This document shows positions 10,468 through 22,655 of a stretch of DNA of 64,000 bases, in pieces (position 1 is the first letter of the stretch; each line of letters begins with the position of its first letter). This stretch comes from Terana coerulea (Eukaryota > Basidiomycota > Agaricomycetes > Polyporales > Phanerochaetaceae): positions 105,826 to 169,825 of the forward strand of contig JAKOGH010000103.1 of NCBI GenBank assembly GCA_024811115.1. The letters are read 5' to 3'. The position numbers were made by a program, and so were the translations under genes. The notes under the pieces are model-generated. The model made no database searches and was not told the DNA's origin. It saw only the letters and a list, made by a program, of their open reading frames with translations.

Positions 10468-11716
10468 CTCGTGCGTTGGGTCTCCTGCGTCGCCTGCAGG
10501 TGCATCCCGTCTCGTTGCGCCTCGTCTTGTTGCGTCCGTTGCGTCCTGCGCGGGCAACGTCGGCGTCACACACGCCGACGATACGCCCCGCACTTTCCTG
10601 CATCGCATTCGTGCACCCTGCGCAGGCCGTGTGCTTGCTCCGCGGCGCTGTGCGGGCGGCGGCCCACGCTTCCTCTGCCCTTCGTTTGCGCCCCGAGGAC
10701 GTCCCGCGATTGCAGACGGCCTCCCGCGCCGCCTGCAGCACATAGCGTGGCGCGCTTGCGCTGCTGCACGCGCAGGGCGTCGATGCCCATCCGCGCGATG
10801 TCGCGGCGACCGCCTCAACGCGCGGTTGCGCCACACAGGCGCGGCTTTGCTCATTGTGTACCGCGAGACCCGCATCGTCTCGTGCGCGGCGCGCCGGCGG
10901 CAGGTCTGCCGCTGCCGTCGGTGTGTATTGTGGCGTTCGCGGACGCGCGGGGCGCGGTTCGGTGCGTTCTGCGCGGCGGGGACGTCGCCGTGCGGCAAGA
11001 GCGGAACAGGGCGCCGCCAACGGCGGTGTCTCGACGGCGTGCCCGTGCCGTTCCCATGCACTCGTCTCTTGTGCGCGCGGGGTGATGGTCTGATTGGGAG
11101 GTGGGGACCGCAGCTGGCGCGGCGCGTCCGCCGCCTCCCGCAGCGCATGCATGTCGACGCGCGCGGGCGCCCTTTCTTTCCCATGCACTCGTCTCCTCGG
11201 TGTGCTCGCTGACGGGCCACCCCACAGCGCGCGCCGTCTCGCGCCTCGCGCCCGCGACACGGCGACTGACGTCCGCACGCGCGGCGCATTGTGCGTGCCG
11301 CTGCTGGTGATGTACTCTGCCGTTCTCCGCGCGGACGGCGTGCCCGGCGCCCTCGCGCACAGTCGCGCGTGTGCGCCGCCGCGCGCTCGGTGCGGCGGAG
11401 GCGTCTTGAGATGTCCGCGGTGCGACGGCCGAGAGGCGTCGGCGTGCGTGCACGTCCGTGCGCCCGTCGTCCTCTCTTTCGCGCGGCGCGTGCGCATGGG
11501 GTGCCGACGGCGCTGTGTGCGCTGGTGGTGGCGTGGTGGGACATGCGATAGACATGCGCTGGGCAGGCGTAGGTCCCCAGGGGCCAGACACGGCGGCACG
11601 GCGAGGCGGGATCGGCTGCAGCGCAGGTACGCCGCACGCGCACCGACGCGGCGGGGCGGCGGCTAGAACCGTACGCGGCGTGTCGTGAACGCCGTAGACC
11701 AAGTGCGGTAGTGTTT
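10468..11716. other. Very GC-rich block without recognisable gene
   Basis: This block is extremely rich in G, C and CpG. Because stop codons are rare here, long frames open by chance, including overlapping minus-strand frames of 458-490 codons. Their translations are arginine-, alanine- and proline-rich with no domain. Two motifs at 11051-11068 and 11178-11195 (TTCCCATGCACTCGTCTC) resemble the exon core at 7302-9034 with a 4-base insertion, so the block may be a diverged continuation of that array. Confidence 0.4.
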
Positions 11717-12863
11717 TCATGCCGTAACATATTGATGCCGCGGGCGTACCGGGGCGACTGAGAGTGCGAAACGGCGCTGCAGAGACAAGTAGGTCAGCGG
11801 CGGGCTTCAAATTGAGGGAGGGCGTGACACGTACGTGGTGTAAGCAGAAAAGGACGTTTGTGAACGCCTCCGGCAGCGTGCGGCCGGAGAGAGGCAGTCG
11901 GACGTCGCGGCGCGCGATGAGCTCGAGAGATGCAACAGACCCGACGCGTCGGGCGTCCTCCTGCTGCGCGCCGTGCCTAGAGAGTTTTATGAAAGCCTGG
12001 GTGGCGCGTACGAGATTTTGAACGCCGTGCCGCGCCGTGCCCGAGTAGGCAAAGACAAAACCGCGGCGTGTCTGGCGAAGGGCCGAGTCAATGAGCTCTA
12101 TGTACACGGATTCTTGAGCGTTTGGTCCCAAACTTGAGGACGTCGTTCTACGCACCCATCCCAGCCTTTCTAAGGTCGTTCCGGCAGCCACGGGCGCGGT
12201 GGCCGTTGTGTGATGACCGGCCGAGGTCGCGTTGCACGGCGAAGTGGAAAAGCCGACGGCGAGCGGCACAGACGGCACGCGCTGCCTTCCACCGCGCTGT
12301 GCCACTCCTTCATGCGTTGAGACACCGTTCTAGGCAGACTTTCGTCGCCCTTCGCGTGCTGGAGGTGGTCGCCCGGCTCGGTGAGCATGCTGTGAGCTGG
12401 GTTAGGGCGATGTCACTCTCGCGCATGCGGCAGTGGACATATGCGCACCAGAATTGAAATGCGACGTCGCGTAGGCTGTACCCACCGTCTTGAGGCGTGG
12501 GATGCGACGGGACCGAGATTGAGGACGAGGCAGAAAGCGGAGAGTGGGTGCGGGGGGAGGAAAAGTGGCGGAAGCGCCGGCGAGGGTGCTGTCGACTCTA
12601 GAGCCAAGACGTGGTGAAAGCGGTTTCGCGGAGAGGTGGGTTTGGGAGAAAGCTCCCGCAAGAGGCGAGAGAACCGGCTTAGGCAGAGAGTGAGCGACGG
12701 ACGACGCGCGCCGCTGCAGCGCGGTTGGATGGACGTCGGGGTGGACGCGCGGACGACGAAGTCGCGTCGAAGCGTTGCGGATGTCCCTTGGGGCATGACG
12801 TCCCTCGCGCAAACCTAGATTCTCCCTGCCAAAGGGTGCTCGCGAGCCCAGGGGTGCACGCAC
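11717..12863 (-). CDS. Putative divergent gene upstream of kin1, unrecognised
   Basis: Minus-strand sequence with protein-like stretches: LRDVAFQFWCAYVHCRMRES near 12460-12400, then a frame from 12305 including LERLGWVRRT and SVYIELIDSALRQTRRGFVF. A clean intron (11834-11777: GTACGT, GCTGAC, CTGCAG) joins FTNVLFCLHH to a last exon at 11776-11717 ending in TGA. The 5' part needs at least one more intron or frame break to join and its start is uncertain; an ATG at 12863 opens a proline- and arginine-rich frame. It would share a 264-base divergent promoter with kin1. Family not recognised; exact exons before 12305 are unreliable. Confidence 0.4.
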
Positions 12864-13051
12864 AAAGACGAGTGGAGGAGTGAGCTAACGTCGGTACCCC
12901 GTGGGGTCCAGTGGGCGACAGGATGGAATCTTCTGCTCATCGGCACCTCCGATTCCGGCACCGAGACCCGTCGTTCCATTCCGAGTGTACAAGACGTAGA
13001 GCACAGAGACAATACGATGTCGGGAATTGCCCATTATTCTCCGACGCGCGC

Positions 13052-13060
13052 TATATATTA
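13052..13060 (+). promoter_or_regulatory. TATA-like element upstream of kin1
   Basis: TATATATTA lies 67 bases before the kin1 start codon and is followed by a CT-rich stretch (TTTCCTCTCTTACACCCACC), the usual arrangement near fungal transcription starts. Confidence 0.4.
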
Positions 13061-13126
13061 GTTTCCTCTCTTACACCCACCACTACCCACCATCTTTGTA
13101 ACGCTTCAACGACCCTCTGAGGGTGT

Positions 13127-16100
13127 ATGGCCTCTTATCCCGCTTCCTGGGCATCTCATCAACCTACGGAAGCTGGTGCCATCACGCCTTCGCACGGGGG
13201 CATGGTCCAGGGCTACGAGTTTGACGTGCCCATCTCACAGAATACCGCCGCCGCCGTCCAGGCACAGACTCCTGTTAGCGAGCTACCACCACCGTCGACC
13301 AACGGGACCTCCGCGGTCACCCCAGCCACGCCTGCGCCGGGTGCTACTCCCCGACGAGCGACGTCCGTCAACAAGCCGCGACCGGTATCTATGCCACCTC
13401 AGTCTCACACTCCTGCGGGCAATGAACGTGATCGTCATCATGGGGAAGATGGCGGACGGCATGGGCAGAGAGGAGACGGGACGTCGAGCAGCAGAACGAG
13501 AACCTCGAACAGGATCTTGGGAGACTATACCCTGAGCAAGACGCTGGGCGCGGGCAGCATGGGCAAGGTCAAGCTCGCTCACCACAACATCACAGGAGAG
13601 AAGGTGCGCTTCGTGTATGCTCATGAACCTCGTCTTCGACGCTCATGCTTGTCGGCCGCAGCTTGCTGTCAAAATCCTGCCACGAGTGACCCCGCAGAGT
13701 GCCAGCGGCGTCCAAGCGTCCGCGAACCCAGAGGCTGCCGCGAAGCAGGCTTCAAAAGATGCGTCCAAGGAGATACGCACCCTCCGTGAGGCGGCTTTGT
13801 CGATGCTTCTCCACCACCCGTACATATGCGGCATGCGCGAGATGATCGTCCACCAACACCACTACTACATGGTTTTCGAGTATGTGAACGGCGGCCAGAT
13901 GCTCGACTACATCATCAGCCATGGCAGGCTGCGAGAACGCGTGGCGAGGAAGTTTGCGAGACAGATCGGCAGCGCGTTGGACTACTGCCACAAGAACAAT
14001 GTCGTGCATCGAGGTTCGTGCGCTCGAGTCGCGACGCCTCTCATGACCCCTCTAACGCCTCGTAGACCTGAAAATTGAGAATATCCTCATCTCACAAACC
14101 GGAAACATCAAGATTATAGACTTTGGATTGTCTAACTTGTACGACCCACTGGCCCATCTGTCGACCTTCTGTGGTTCGCTCTATTTCGCCGCCCCGAACT
14201 GCTCAACGCGAAGGTGTACACGGGTCCTGAAGTCGACGTATGGAGCTTTGGCGTTGTGCTCTACGTTCTCGTATGCGGGAAGGTTCCCTTCGACGATCAA
14301 AGCATGCCCGCGCTGCACGCGAAGATCAAACGTGGATTAGTGGAGTACCCGGTATGGCTTAGCGCAGGTGCGTCTCTGTTCAATATGTGCTCCCCTGGTA
14401 CTCATGTCAAGGGGAAGAGTGCAAGCACCTCCTTACACGCATGTTGGTGACCAACCCTGCTCAAAGAGCCTCTCTGTCTGAAGTTCTTTCACACCCCTGG
14501 ATGACGCGCTCGTTTCGAGGGCCGCCTGATTCCCATCTTGTCCACCGGGAACCCCTTCGCGCAGATGACCTCGACCGGAATGTTATCCGCGGCATGAAGG
14601 GCTTCGAATTTGGTACCGAAGAAGACATTGAGCGGCGACTGGTTGAGGTACTAGAGTCTGATGCCTACTACCGCGCCGTACAATACTGGGAGCGGAAAAG
14701 AATGGCTGGCCAGAACGGACGGAACGGGCACTCTGGATGGGGCGGCTCACTCTCAAATTCCTCGATAGCGCTGTCATACGATGGCACTAATGGCAACAAG
14801 GGCGACTCATCGTCTTCATCTAAGAAGTCCAAACGGTTCTCGGGCTTCGACTTTTATCGACGCAAGCTCTTCTCACCATCGTCGTCGCCACCAAACTCTC
14901 CCCTGAACTCTCCGCCAACCTCCCAATCACATTTGTCCCATACATCCCTTACTGACCAACGCGAGCCACCAGACCCTACATACGGATTCCATTCACTAAT
15001 TTCTATTTACTTCTTGGCGAGAGAGAAGATGGAGCGGGAGAAGGTTTATGGACCAGGTCACTTCGCCAGCTCGCAGCTCTCCCTCGAGTCCAACAACCGT
15101 ACCGAAATCGCCGTGGAAGCCGCCCCTCCTGTCCCTAGTGCGAAACTGCTGTCTACGCCGTCCATCCGGAAACCAGAACCCGTTATTGGAGCAAAGCCGG
15201 ATTACAGTATGCCACTACCTAGACTACCGGCCCCGGAAACCTCACATTACTCTGGCATGTCATACGATGCAGCTGCAGCCACGCCTTCCCCTACCACACC
15301 CAACTTCCCTCAACCCCGAGCTCGGGACCCTGCCCTTACTGGGCCTAAATCGGCTGATGTAACATCCGGGGGACCACTACCTCACAGTGTCCCGGCGACG
15401 CCAGCCAAGGGGCCGCTTGCTCTACCACGTGCGCCCATGGCCTCCGAACACCGTCGCAGTCACAGTCTCAGCACAAGGCCAAATGTTGCCCGAGGTTTCT
15501 CGAATATGTTCGGGGCTTCGCCCACCCGACTGTCGACGAGCACGGCGTCCGAAGGCAAGACGTTTCGGAGCCACCAAGAACCGCAGGTCCGGAGCTCACC
15601 TCGTTCGCGGAGCAGATGGAGGAGCGCGAGACCAACGACGAGCTTCGTGTGCCGATGTCGGCAGGGGCGACGCTCGTCCGCAAGTTCGGCAGCTTGCTTG
15701 GTGGCGGACGGGAAGGCTCCGTGCGGAGTGGGTCTATCAAACGCGGTAGTATCCTCAACAACTTCACGCCGCGCCCGTCCGCCGAGGTGGACGAGAGAGA
15801 AAAAGCCCACCAACACGGAGAACGACAAGCTTCCGCTGGCGAACGAGAAGCAAGGCCTCGGAGGTGAAGGAGAGAAGACGCCGACTCAGACTCCTGCAGG
15901 CCCGTTGTCACCGAGTCAGAGCCAGCCAGTCGGATCACACCACCGTAGAGCCGCTACTATTCTTGATCCGTCGGGACGCGCTGCTCGTCATGAGAGGAGA
16001 AGCAGCACCGGTGCTGCCCTCTTTTCGACAAATACGATAGGACGACATCGCCGGCCATCGACTGGATTTGGCTCAGTCGGCCGACCACTGGGCGACAGGC

Positions 16101-17106
16101 TGTTCGGACGCACCGACGAGGAAGACGAGCAGGCTGTGCAAGACGAGAACGAGCCACCAACACCTACAGGGAATGGCGCCGGAGCGCAGCACGGCAGTCC
16201 TGAGCATAGCGCCGATGAGAAGGAGTTTAAGCCGCTGTATCTCAAGGGCCTGTTCAGGTTTGTTCTTCACTTGATTTGTTGAGGTGTCTTCTAATGTTCT
16301 TTTTGTAGTGTTGCCACCACCTCAACCAAATCACCGCAACTCGTCAAGCAGGATATACGACGGGTGCTTGATCGCATGCAGGTGCAATACCGCGAGACGA
16401 AGACCGGGTTCGAGTGCATTCATATGCCTTCGATCGACGTCACCTCCGTTCTGGAGCCGCCAGCGCAGCAGCAACGTGGACACCGGAAGCAGGGGTCGGC
16501 TGGGTCGAACGAGACGGAGGCTCGGAAGTCTATTGCTCGGAAGAGCTCCAAGATGTCGTTCGGGAAGAAGAGCAAGGAGCGGGAGGCGAGCATTCGGGAC
16601 GGGAAGGAGAAGGAGCTGCCGAGCCGACCCAGCGGCGGTACGGTGCTGAGCATGACACCGAGTTCGGCATCGTCGTCGTTCTTCCATGTATCGTCCCACC
16701 AGGGGCACAGCGAGGCGACGCGGTCAGGTCCTCTGGAGGCCGCTGACGACGGGAGTGTGAAGGATGTGAGCACGGCGCAGCCCGCACGATCGCAATCCCC
16801 AAGTGCATCCAAGATCCTGCCACCTATACCCCGGGACTTTGCGCCTGCACCGCTCCCCACGGGGCGTGTCGATCAGGAGGTATTTGAATCAATCGGGCAG
16901 AGCTCCCTTGCTGTGCGGTTCGAAATCAACGTGGTGAAGGTGCGATGATCCTAACATCTCCGCGTCGATCTTGTGTGTACTGACGGAATTGTCCTGTGCA
17001 GGTGCCGTTCCTGCCGTTGCATGGAATACAGTTCCGGCGGACGAGTGGGGACGGATGGCAATACGGCATGCTCGCACGGCGAGTGTTGACGGAACTGAAG
17101 CTATGA
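13127..17106 (+). CDS. KIN1: KIN1/PAR-1 (MARK) family Ser/Thr protein kinase
   Basis: Kinase of the Kin1/Kin2/MARK group, which act at the cell cortex in polarity, exocytosis and, in yeast, ER stress signalling. Exons: 13127-13603, 13662-14013, 14066-14367, 14412-16257, 16309-16939 and 17002-17106. The N-terminus is low-complexity, then the kinase domain: glycine loop LGAGSMGKV, catalytic lysine in LAVKILP, HRD split by an intron, [16 protein letters not shown], and [21 protein letters not shown] long serine/proline-rich linker follows, then a C-terminal KA1 domain ([12 protein letters not shown] to [11 protein letters not shown]). Three frame breaks are visible: a missing C in the APE motif at 14192-14195 (five C in the copy at 466-470), one near 15550-15600, and a return near 15797-15810. 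The reading in each frame is well conserved, so consensus errors are likelier than a dead gene. Confidence 0.9.
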
Positions 17107-17837
17107 TGAAGGCTCAAAATCTCACTCGTTATCTTCCTCTGCGCCCCCTTGGCCCATCGCTAACTTAACCATCTGTTTTGTTCCGCTGTCGTCAGCACTT
17201 ATTTCTTCATTTGGCCTCGTACTGCACTGTTACCCTTTTGGTCGGCCTACACCGGGTTACTCCAGCATATGCCACCTGCTTATCGGATCTCGACGTCTTT
17301 GACATGCTGTGACTACTATCCAGCCTTCGACTCGGCGTTCAACAGCATCGGACATCGGCGAGGCAGGAGGTATGTCAGTATGAAGATCCAGAAGATGATG
17401 GAGTGCTAAGATGTCTTCACCGTTGCGCCAGGAGGAGCTTTCCGAAAGGGATTTGTGCGGTAGTGTGGCTGAGTTTCTCTCACTGTGCTCATCTTAGTCC
17501 AGCATTGCGAACGTATCGTCTTTGGTCTGGACACCTCTCGACCGTCGTGGGGTGGTTTAGTTACTTGTCTTTTACTGACAAGTAAGAATCGTGTGAGAAG
17601 CTCGATAAGCGACCCTTATCATGGGCTTGAATGGATGCCGGATTGCTGATATCGAAGTTGATACGGATCCAGACTCCAATACTTACATCAGTAATCACAA
17701 GACTTCGGAGAATGGTATAATAGAGGCGGAAGCCGAGGTCGATACTCACACTACAACCTCTATCGCTGTCACCAACTACACACTCAATGCTACTCACATA
17801 CGCTGACCGACTGCAATGGAAGACTACACCGGTCACC
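17107..17837. other. Intergenic between kin1 and F-box gene
   Basis: 3' region of kin1 and promoter/leader of the next gene. A 61-codon frame at 17621-17806 lies in the presumed leader and is not recognised; nothing else stands out. Confidence 0.5.
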
Positions 17838-19705
17838 ATGGGCATGCTCGACCTACCTGTCGAGCTCCTAATCGAAATTTTGAGATACCTCAATTTCCGA
17901 GACATTGTCCTTTGTCAAGGGGTAAGTGAATTTCATCGGGTTTGCTGGTGGGCACCGAGTCTGATCACCTCGATATACCTGCCACGTAGATCTGCCATAC
18001 CTTGCGCGACGTCATCAAGGGTAGCTTGGAGCTGCAGTATGCCATCGAACTCGCGGCGGACAACCTGGTCGACGGCACACGCAAAGCAGGATCCCCCAGC
18101 ACCGCAGAGCGACTGCAGCTTCTGCTCGACCGGCGGAGGAGATGGCGCGAGTTGGATTGGCTGCAGAAGACGACTGTGCCGCTGCCTGGGCAGTGCCAGG
18201 CATACGAGTTCGTGGGTGGGGCGTTCGCCAAGTCGATGGGGGCGGATGGGTGGTCTGGCTCGAAGCACCTCAGTGTCTCCTACCTCCCATCTCGTACCGC
18301 TGAGGGAGCGAGCATTGTGCAAGAAGACTTGGGTATCCCGACTAGGGATTTCGCTATCGACCCCTCACAAGACTTGATCGCGTTGGTTGAGATGGACGAG
18401 CAGTAAGTCAACTTTCTTTCTCAGCCGCAAGCTTTAACATACTGTGTAACGCAGATACATTACATCCGTGCATATCAAGGTTCACCTCCGCGCGATCAGC
18501 ACCAACGCAAAGCACCCACTGGCCGCGAAGGAAGTGCTTTCGGCTCCCATCCCCTTCCAAGTCGGTACTTGCTTCATTCAAATCGTGAACGATGTCGTCG
18601 GGATGTTCTTCTGGCTCCACGGCCCTGGCCTAATGGTCTGGAACTGGCAAACGGGAGAGATGCTTGTAGTACGTCAACCTTCCGGCGTGCTCGGAGCCCT
18701 CCCGCTTGCTCACCATCCAAACCTACCACAACAGCTTCGTTCCGGCTTTGATCTACCCGTTGGCACATGGGACTTCGCGTTCTTGTCCTCTCGGTCGTTC
18801 CTGTTGACAGCGACCGGCGGCTCTGGTACCATCGAGCTCTTCACATTTGGCCCCGCACGACCCATCCTGCGCCGCCGCCCCCGCGGAGCCACCCAGACAT
18901 GTCGCAACTCTGCAGCTTCCTCCGCTGACCAACAAGCGGACGGTGCGCAATTTCTCTACCCATTCTGCGCCCTTCCTTGGTGGACCGATGGATGAAGAGG
19001 TGCCGTTCTCGGCCTCCCAAGAGGACCGCATCCATGTCATGACTCTCACATACGGCGACCGTAACCCACGCTTCCACCTCTTTGTCAAGAACAGCTTCTT
19101 GCTTCGCGTTGCTACCGGGGAAGCTCACGGCTCGGCGCAGCCCAGGGTGCTCAAATGGGAGGAGTGGGGTCCGGAGAATACCCGTTTCTTCGAGCATAAC
19201 GTCCAATTCCAGTGGCTGAGGTATGTTTCGATGTGCATCTCTATATTATCTCCCTAACGCATAGGCTCTGTTCTGTAGATATGTCCACGGCAACAAAGTC
19301 ATTCTCCCTCCGGTTCGAGACGGGGCAGACCCGAAAGACGCACGTACTGTTATGTATGTCATGGACTTCCACGTCCATCCCAAGCGCATACACGACCCTT
19401 CTGAGGGCTTGTCTGAGGCGCGTGGTGCGTACGAGTGGGGCTACCAGGTCAACGCCAAGCCGTCGACCGTCGACGCTGCCAGCCTCTTCGAATGCGAAAT
19501 CACAACCAAGCTGCCCTACGCTGTCTCGCAGCGCATAGGCGACCTCCGGTATACCGGCTTCATGATTGACGACCAGCGGATTGTTGGTATGAAGGTGCGT
19601 TTGTCTTAGAGTTGCTGTACGCCGCGTAGTTACTTATCGTTGTTATTCTAGGACTCTGCATTTGCTGAAGAAAGTTTCAACGAAATCGATGTTTTCACGT
19701 TCTGA
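17838..19705 (+). CDS. F-box domain protein
   Basis: F-box protein, a likely substrate adaptor of an SCF ubiquitin ligase. Exons: 17838-17921, 17990-18402, 18455-19220, 19279-19594 and 19652-19705. The start is the ATG at 17838, in a strong CACCATGG context; an in-frame ATG at 17787 is the alternative. The F-box is at the very N-terminus (MLDLPVELLIEILRYLNFRD, interrupted by the first intron before ICHTLRDV). The remaining roughly 500 residues form the hydrophobic, tryptophan-rich region common in agaricomycete F-box proteins (VGMFFWLHGPGLMVWNWQTG), with no other named domain visible. One extra G at 18849-18850 breaks the frame between IELFTF and APHDPSCAAAP; both sides read as conserved protein. 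The target is unknown. Confidence 0.8.
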
Positions 19706-20910
19706 GGGTATTTCGGACCTTGTTCAAGAACCGTACCGCGGACAATGTATTACTATGTTGTATTATAGCCATGATACCCGTCGGCAACACTCAATTGAAT
19801 TCACATGCTTCTAGTTCTGCGATCTTGCGCCGACTGCGCGCACGAAGCTGCATGGACGCGTAGGCGGGCAACGTATACCCAATCTGATGCCAATATGCTC
19901 CTTTCAAGGTCCTGACGCTGGGTGTCTTTCGCATTTCCGGAATACTTCAACGAAAATTTACAAGGTATGATGGTTCGCTGGATGGTGCAGTATCCGATAG
20001 CTAACGGACCCTACGGTTGTAGATAAGTGAGCCGCTCGCAGCTCGAACCTGCGGGGACCCGCGTACTGCACTTCTCACGGATGACTTCAGGTCTGTCACG
20101 TAGGCTCAGCATGGTAGATGGATGTCGGCTTGATGTGAGCTTGCCTTAGTGATGCTGCACATAAGCTTGTTAGCTTTCCAGGAGCAGGTCATTCCAAGCT
20201 GTGGTGCTGATAGTCGCGGTGAGCGACATAATTTTTTCTTATGCACATCGTATCCGTGGTCTAATCTCTGTCAAATGACAGTCTGGACGAATTACCCAAG
20301 TGTCAGGGCTCGCGTCTTCTAGGACACGGAAGTATTCTGGACTCGTTGCTCGACGAGGGTCACTGACTACTAGTACTATGACAGCGATCAGCCTCGAGCA
20401 TGAAAATCTGAACCCAGCGGAGACTATATCATCAACACGTTGTATTGATGTCCTAAATGCAAGAGCGGCAGGAGACCCTCGATTAATAAAGTACTAGTAA
20501 GTATACGTACTAGTAAGTAAGCCAGGGCCGATGCGTTCCAAAAGATCACGATCACTCAAATTCCCACGCCACAAAGCTCCCGCCAGTGGATGTCTGAGTC
20601 TCGCCGCGAAGAAACACCTCTTGGTACACTGTCACCTAAGCTCGCCAATACAGCTCGACTTAATAAAGTCATATCGGATTCAAGCGCACCATTCGAGTGA
20701 CATACAATGTAACCAAGATATTCAGCACTAGTACTGAGTAGTAGAGGGGAATAACGAGGTCCAACTCTCCACATGTGTATAAATATTAGCTTTCCGCATG
20801 ACTATAAATCGTTCATATGCCGATCATGTATATGCGCGGATCGGCGTAGGTTATCGCATACAAGAGCAGGCCAGAACAAGCATCCTCACTGGAAAAACGT
20901 TTATACCTGA
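19706..20910. other. Convergent intergenic region
   Basis: Lies between the 3' ends of the F-box gene and the lectin gene. Contains only short frames and a small direct repeat (ACTAGTAAGTA, twice near 20493-20517). No RNA gene was confirmed. Confidence 0.5.
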
Positions 20911-22003
20911 TCACACTTGAGCCCGAGGACCCTTTGTGACCGTAGTAACAGTCGTAATGGTGCTCGTAGTGACCGTGCGCGTGGTAGTCACAGAGTCTTT
21001 GTCTTCAGTCACGAGAACGGTCTCCAGTGGCGGAGAAGAGACGGTACTCTCCGCTGGCTGTGACGGAGAGGAGGCAAGTCCGGATTGAGGATCCGGATGG
21101 TTGTGCTCAACCAACCGGAGGTTCCACCTCTGGCAGAGCTCGTCTGGTCTGCTTGGTGCTAGCTGTACCTACCACAGATTGTAAACGTTAGTAAGGCTCA
21201 TGTGTCGAGGAAGAATTGACGAATACCTGCGTCCCAGGGGTAGAGCTCCCGAAATTTGCTAGATCGATGGCATACTTCCCAGTGGGCCAAAGAATTCTAG
21301 GATCAAACCGTCAGCAACCGATCCCGTTTCAACCATTCGTCTTCCGCACCTTATCGTTAATTCTTCCCATTCCTCCACTATATCTACCTTCCAGCACGTT
21401 GGAAAGGCGCCAGCGATCAAAGCGGCTCCATCACTGAGGTTGTCTTCCACAGTCAGATATGTCCCAGACCTCATCCCACGAATAGTATATCCATCTCCAA
21501 AAGATTCAAATCGCCACTAGAATTTAGAGGGTAAAATTAGCTTATACGGATTGACAGAGAACGGTGAAAGAGCGCACCTGCTGGTTCTTCCCATCGTGTG
21601 TTGGAAACCCAATGAGCGACTTGTCGTCTACTCCGGATAGATCCAGGGAAGTTCCACTCTTCGCGTTGACGAGCGAATAGACTCCGGGACTCCATGTCTT
21701 CTTGAATGATTCGTTCATGCTCGGGAACATCGGCGTGAGGGATCGTTGCGGTTGAGGCTGAGAGGGCGTTGTCGGCTCTGACGAGCTCGACTGGTCTGGG
21801 GTGGACTGACTGCGTGGTGTCAAGGTGGAGGTCTCTTGCGTGTCGAACGAGCCAGGGGGAGTCTGATAGAAAGACACTGCGTGTGAGACACGACTTTTGT
21901 CGTTAGTCTCCCCGTTCCGCGCATGTCGTCCAGATTTCAAACTGGAACGGATGCTCCCCCGAGTTGGAGAGTTCACGGATTGCGAGCTCGATGTGTTGCC
22001 CAT
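20911..22003 (-). CDS. Ricin-B-type beta-trefoil lectin domain protein
   Basis: Carbohydrate-binding protein of the ricin B-like beta-trefoil fold, common in basidiomycetes; there is no toxin A-chain domain. Exons: 22003-21578, 21516-21350, 21296-21227 and 21168-20911, with all phases consistent, giving 306 residues. Residues 1-100 are serine/threonine/proline-rich and begin MGNTSSS, a plausible N-myristoylation signal that would put the protein at a membrane. The trefoil starts at GVYSLVNAKSGTSLDLSG, continues through GKNQQWRFESFGDGYTIRG and ILWPTGKYAIDLANFG, and ends with the CQRW (QxW) motif. A threonine-rich tail (TTTRTVTTSTITTVTTVTKG) follows. No signal peptide is seen, so it is probably cytoplasmic or membrane-tethered. 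Sugar specificity is unknown. No frame breaks. Confidence 0.85.
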
Positions 22004-22655
22004 GGTTTGACGTACGTTGGACGTTAAATATCACAGGTGAGGTTGGATGTACGAGGTTTCGCCAGACACATGCTCAAGCCACAAAATTATATACGGCCTT
22101 GCGGAGTGGGCATGCTGAAGGTGCATGGTGCGGAGTTGGCTACGCAAGTCAGCCGTTAGCGACTATGGCCAAGTTTTATGAGTTGCGGCAGTGGTGTGTA
22201 TACGCATGTATGGCTTCGAATACTCACTCGGCAGGAGAAACATGCGGATTCATGTGCGGTACATGCTCCTTTCCTCCAACTGACAGCACTTAACACGCCG
22301 ATGCGCGTCACAGTTTTGATGCGTTGTGGCGGTCACTATACCCGATAAATCGATATTAAAATCCACGGTAAGGATGAGCATTTTCTTCCAGATATTCTTC
22401 TACGACAGGAGCAAGTGCAGTGTTGAAGAGGGAGAAGAGACCTAGGTTTCACATTTCCGAAGAGGCGATGGAGTCAACGGACTCCGGTGGCAACAACAGT
22501 CAGGAAACAACGTGGCCAGGGTCTCGACTTAGGCGGAGCGCCTGCTCAGAGAAGGACCTCGGGCACCTCACGTGCTCCGCGCGTAGGCGTGCCAAAGTCG
22601 CGTCGCGGCTTGTCTCCGCCCATATTTCGATTTTCGCGCCCATTTCATTCTCACC
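22004..22655. other. Divergent promoter region, lectin / SUMO
   Basis: Holds the promoters of the minus-strand lectin gene and the plus-strand SUMO gene. Short frames only; no element could be assigned with confidence. Confidence 0.5.

Noticed and set aside
10127..12305. Long minus-strand open frames of 458-490 codons
   Set aside because: All three minus frames are open together in a GC-rich block and give arginine/alanine/proline-rich text with no domain, as expected when stop codons are rare. Only the part above about 11777 was kept, as a putative gene.
20020..20110. Possible tRNA on the minus strand (GGTTCGAGC with a 5-bp arm)
   Set aside because: The T-arm-like hairpin is present, but no D-arm, anticodon arm or full acceptor stem of correct length can be built around it.
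20911..22003. Ricin-like domain as a possible toxin
   Set aside because: Only the beta-trefoil sugar-binding fold is present; there is no catalytic chain.
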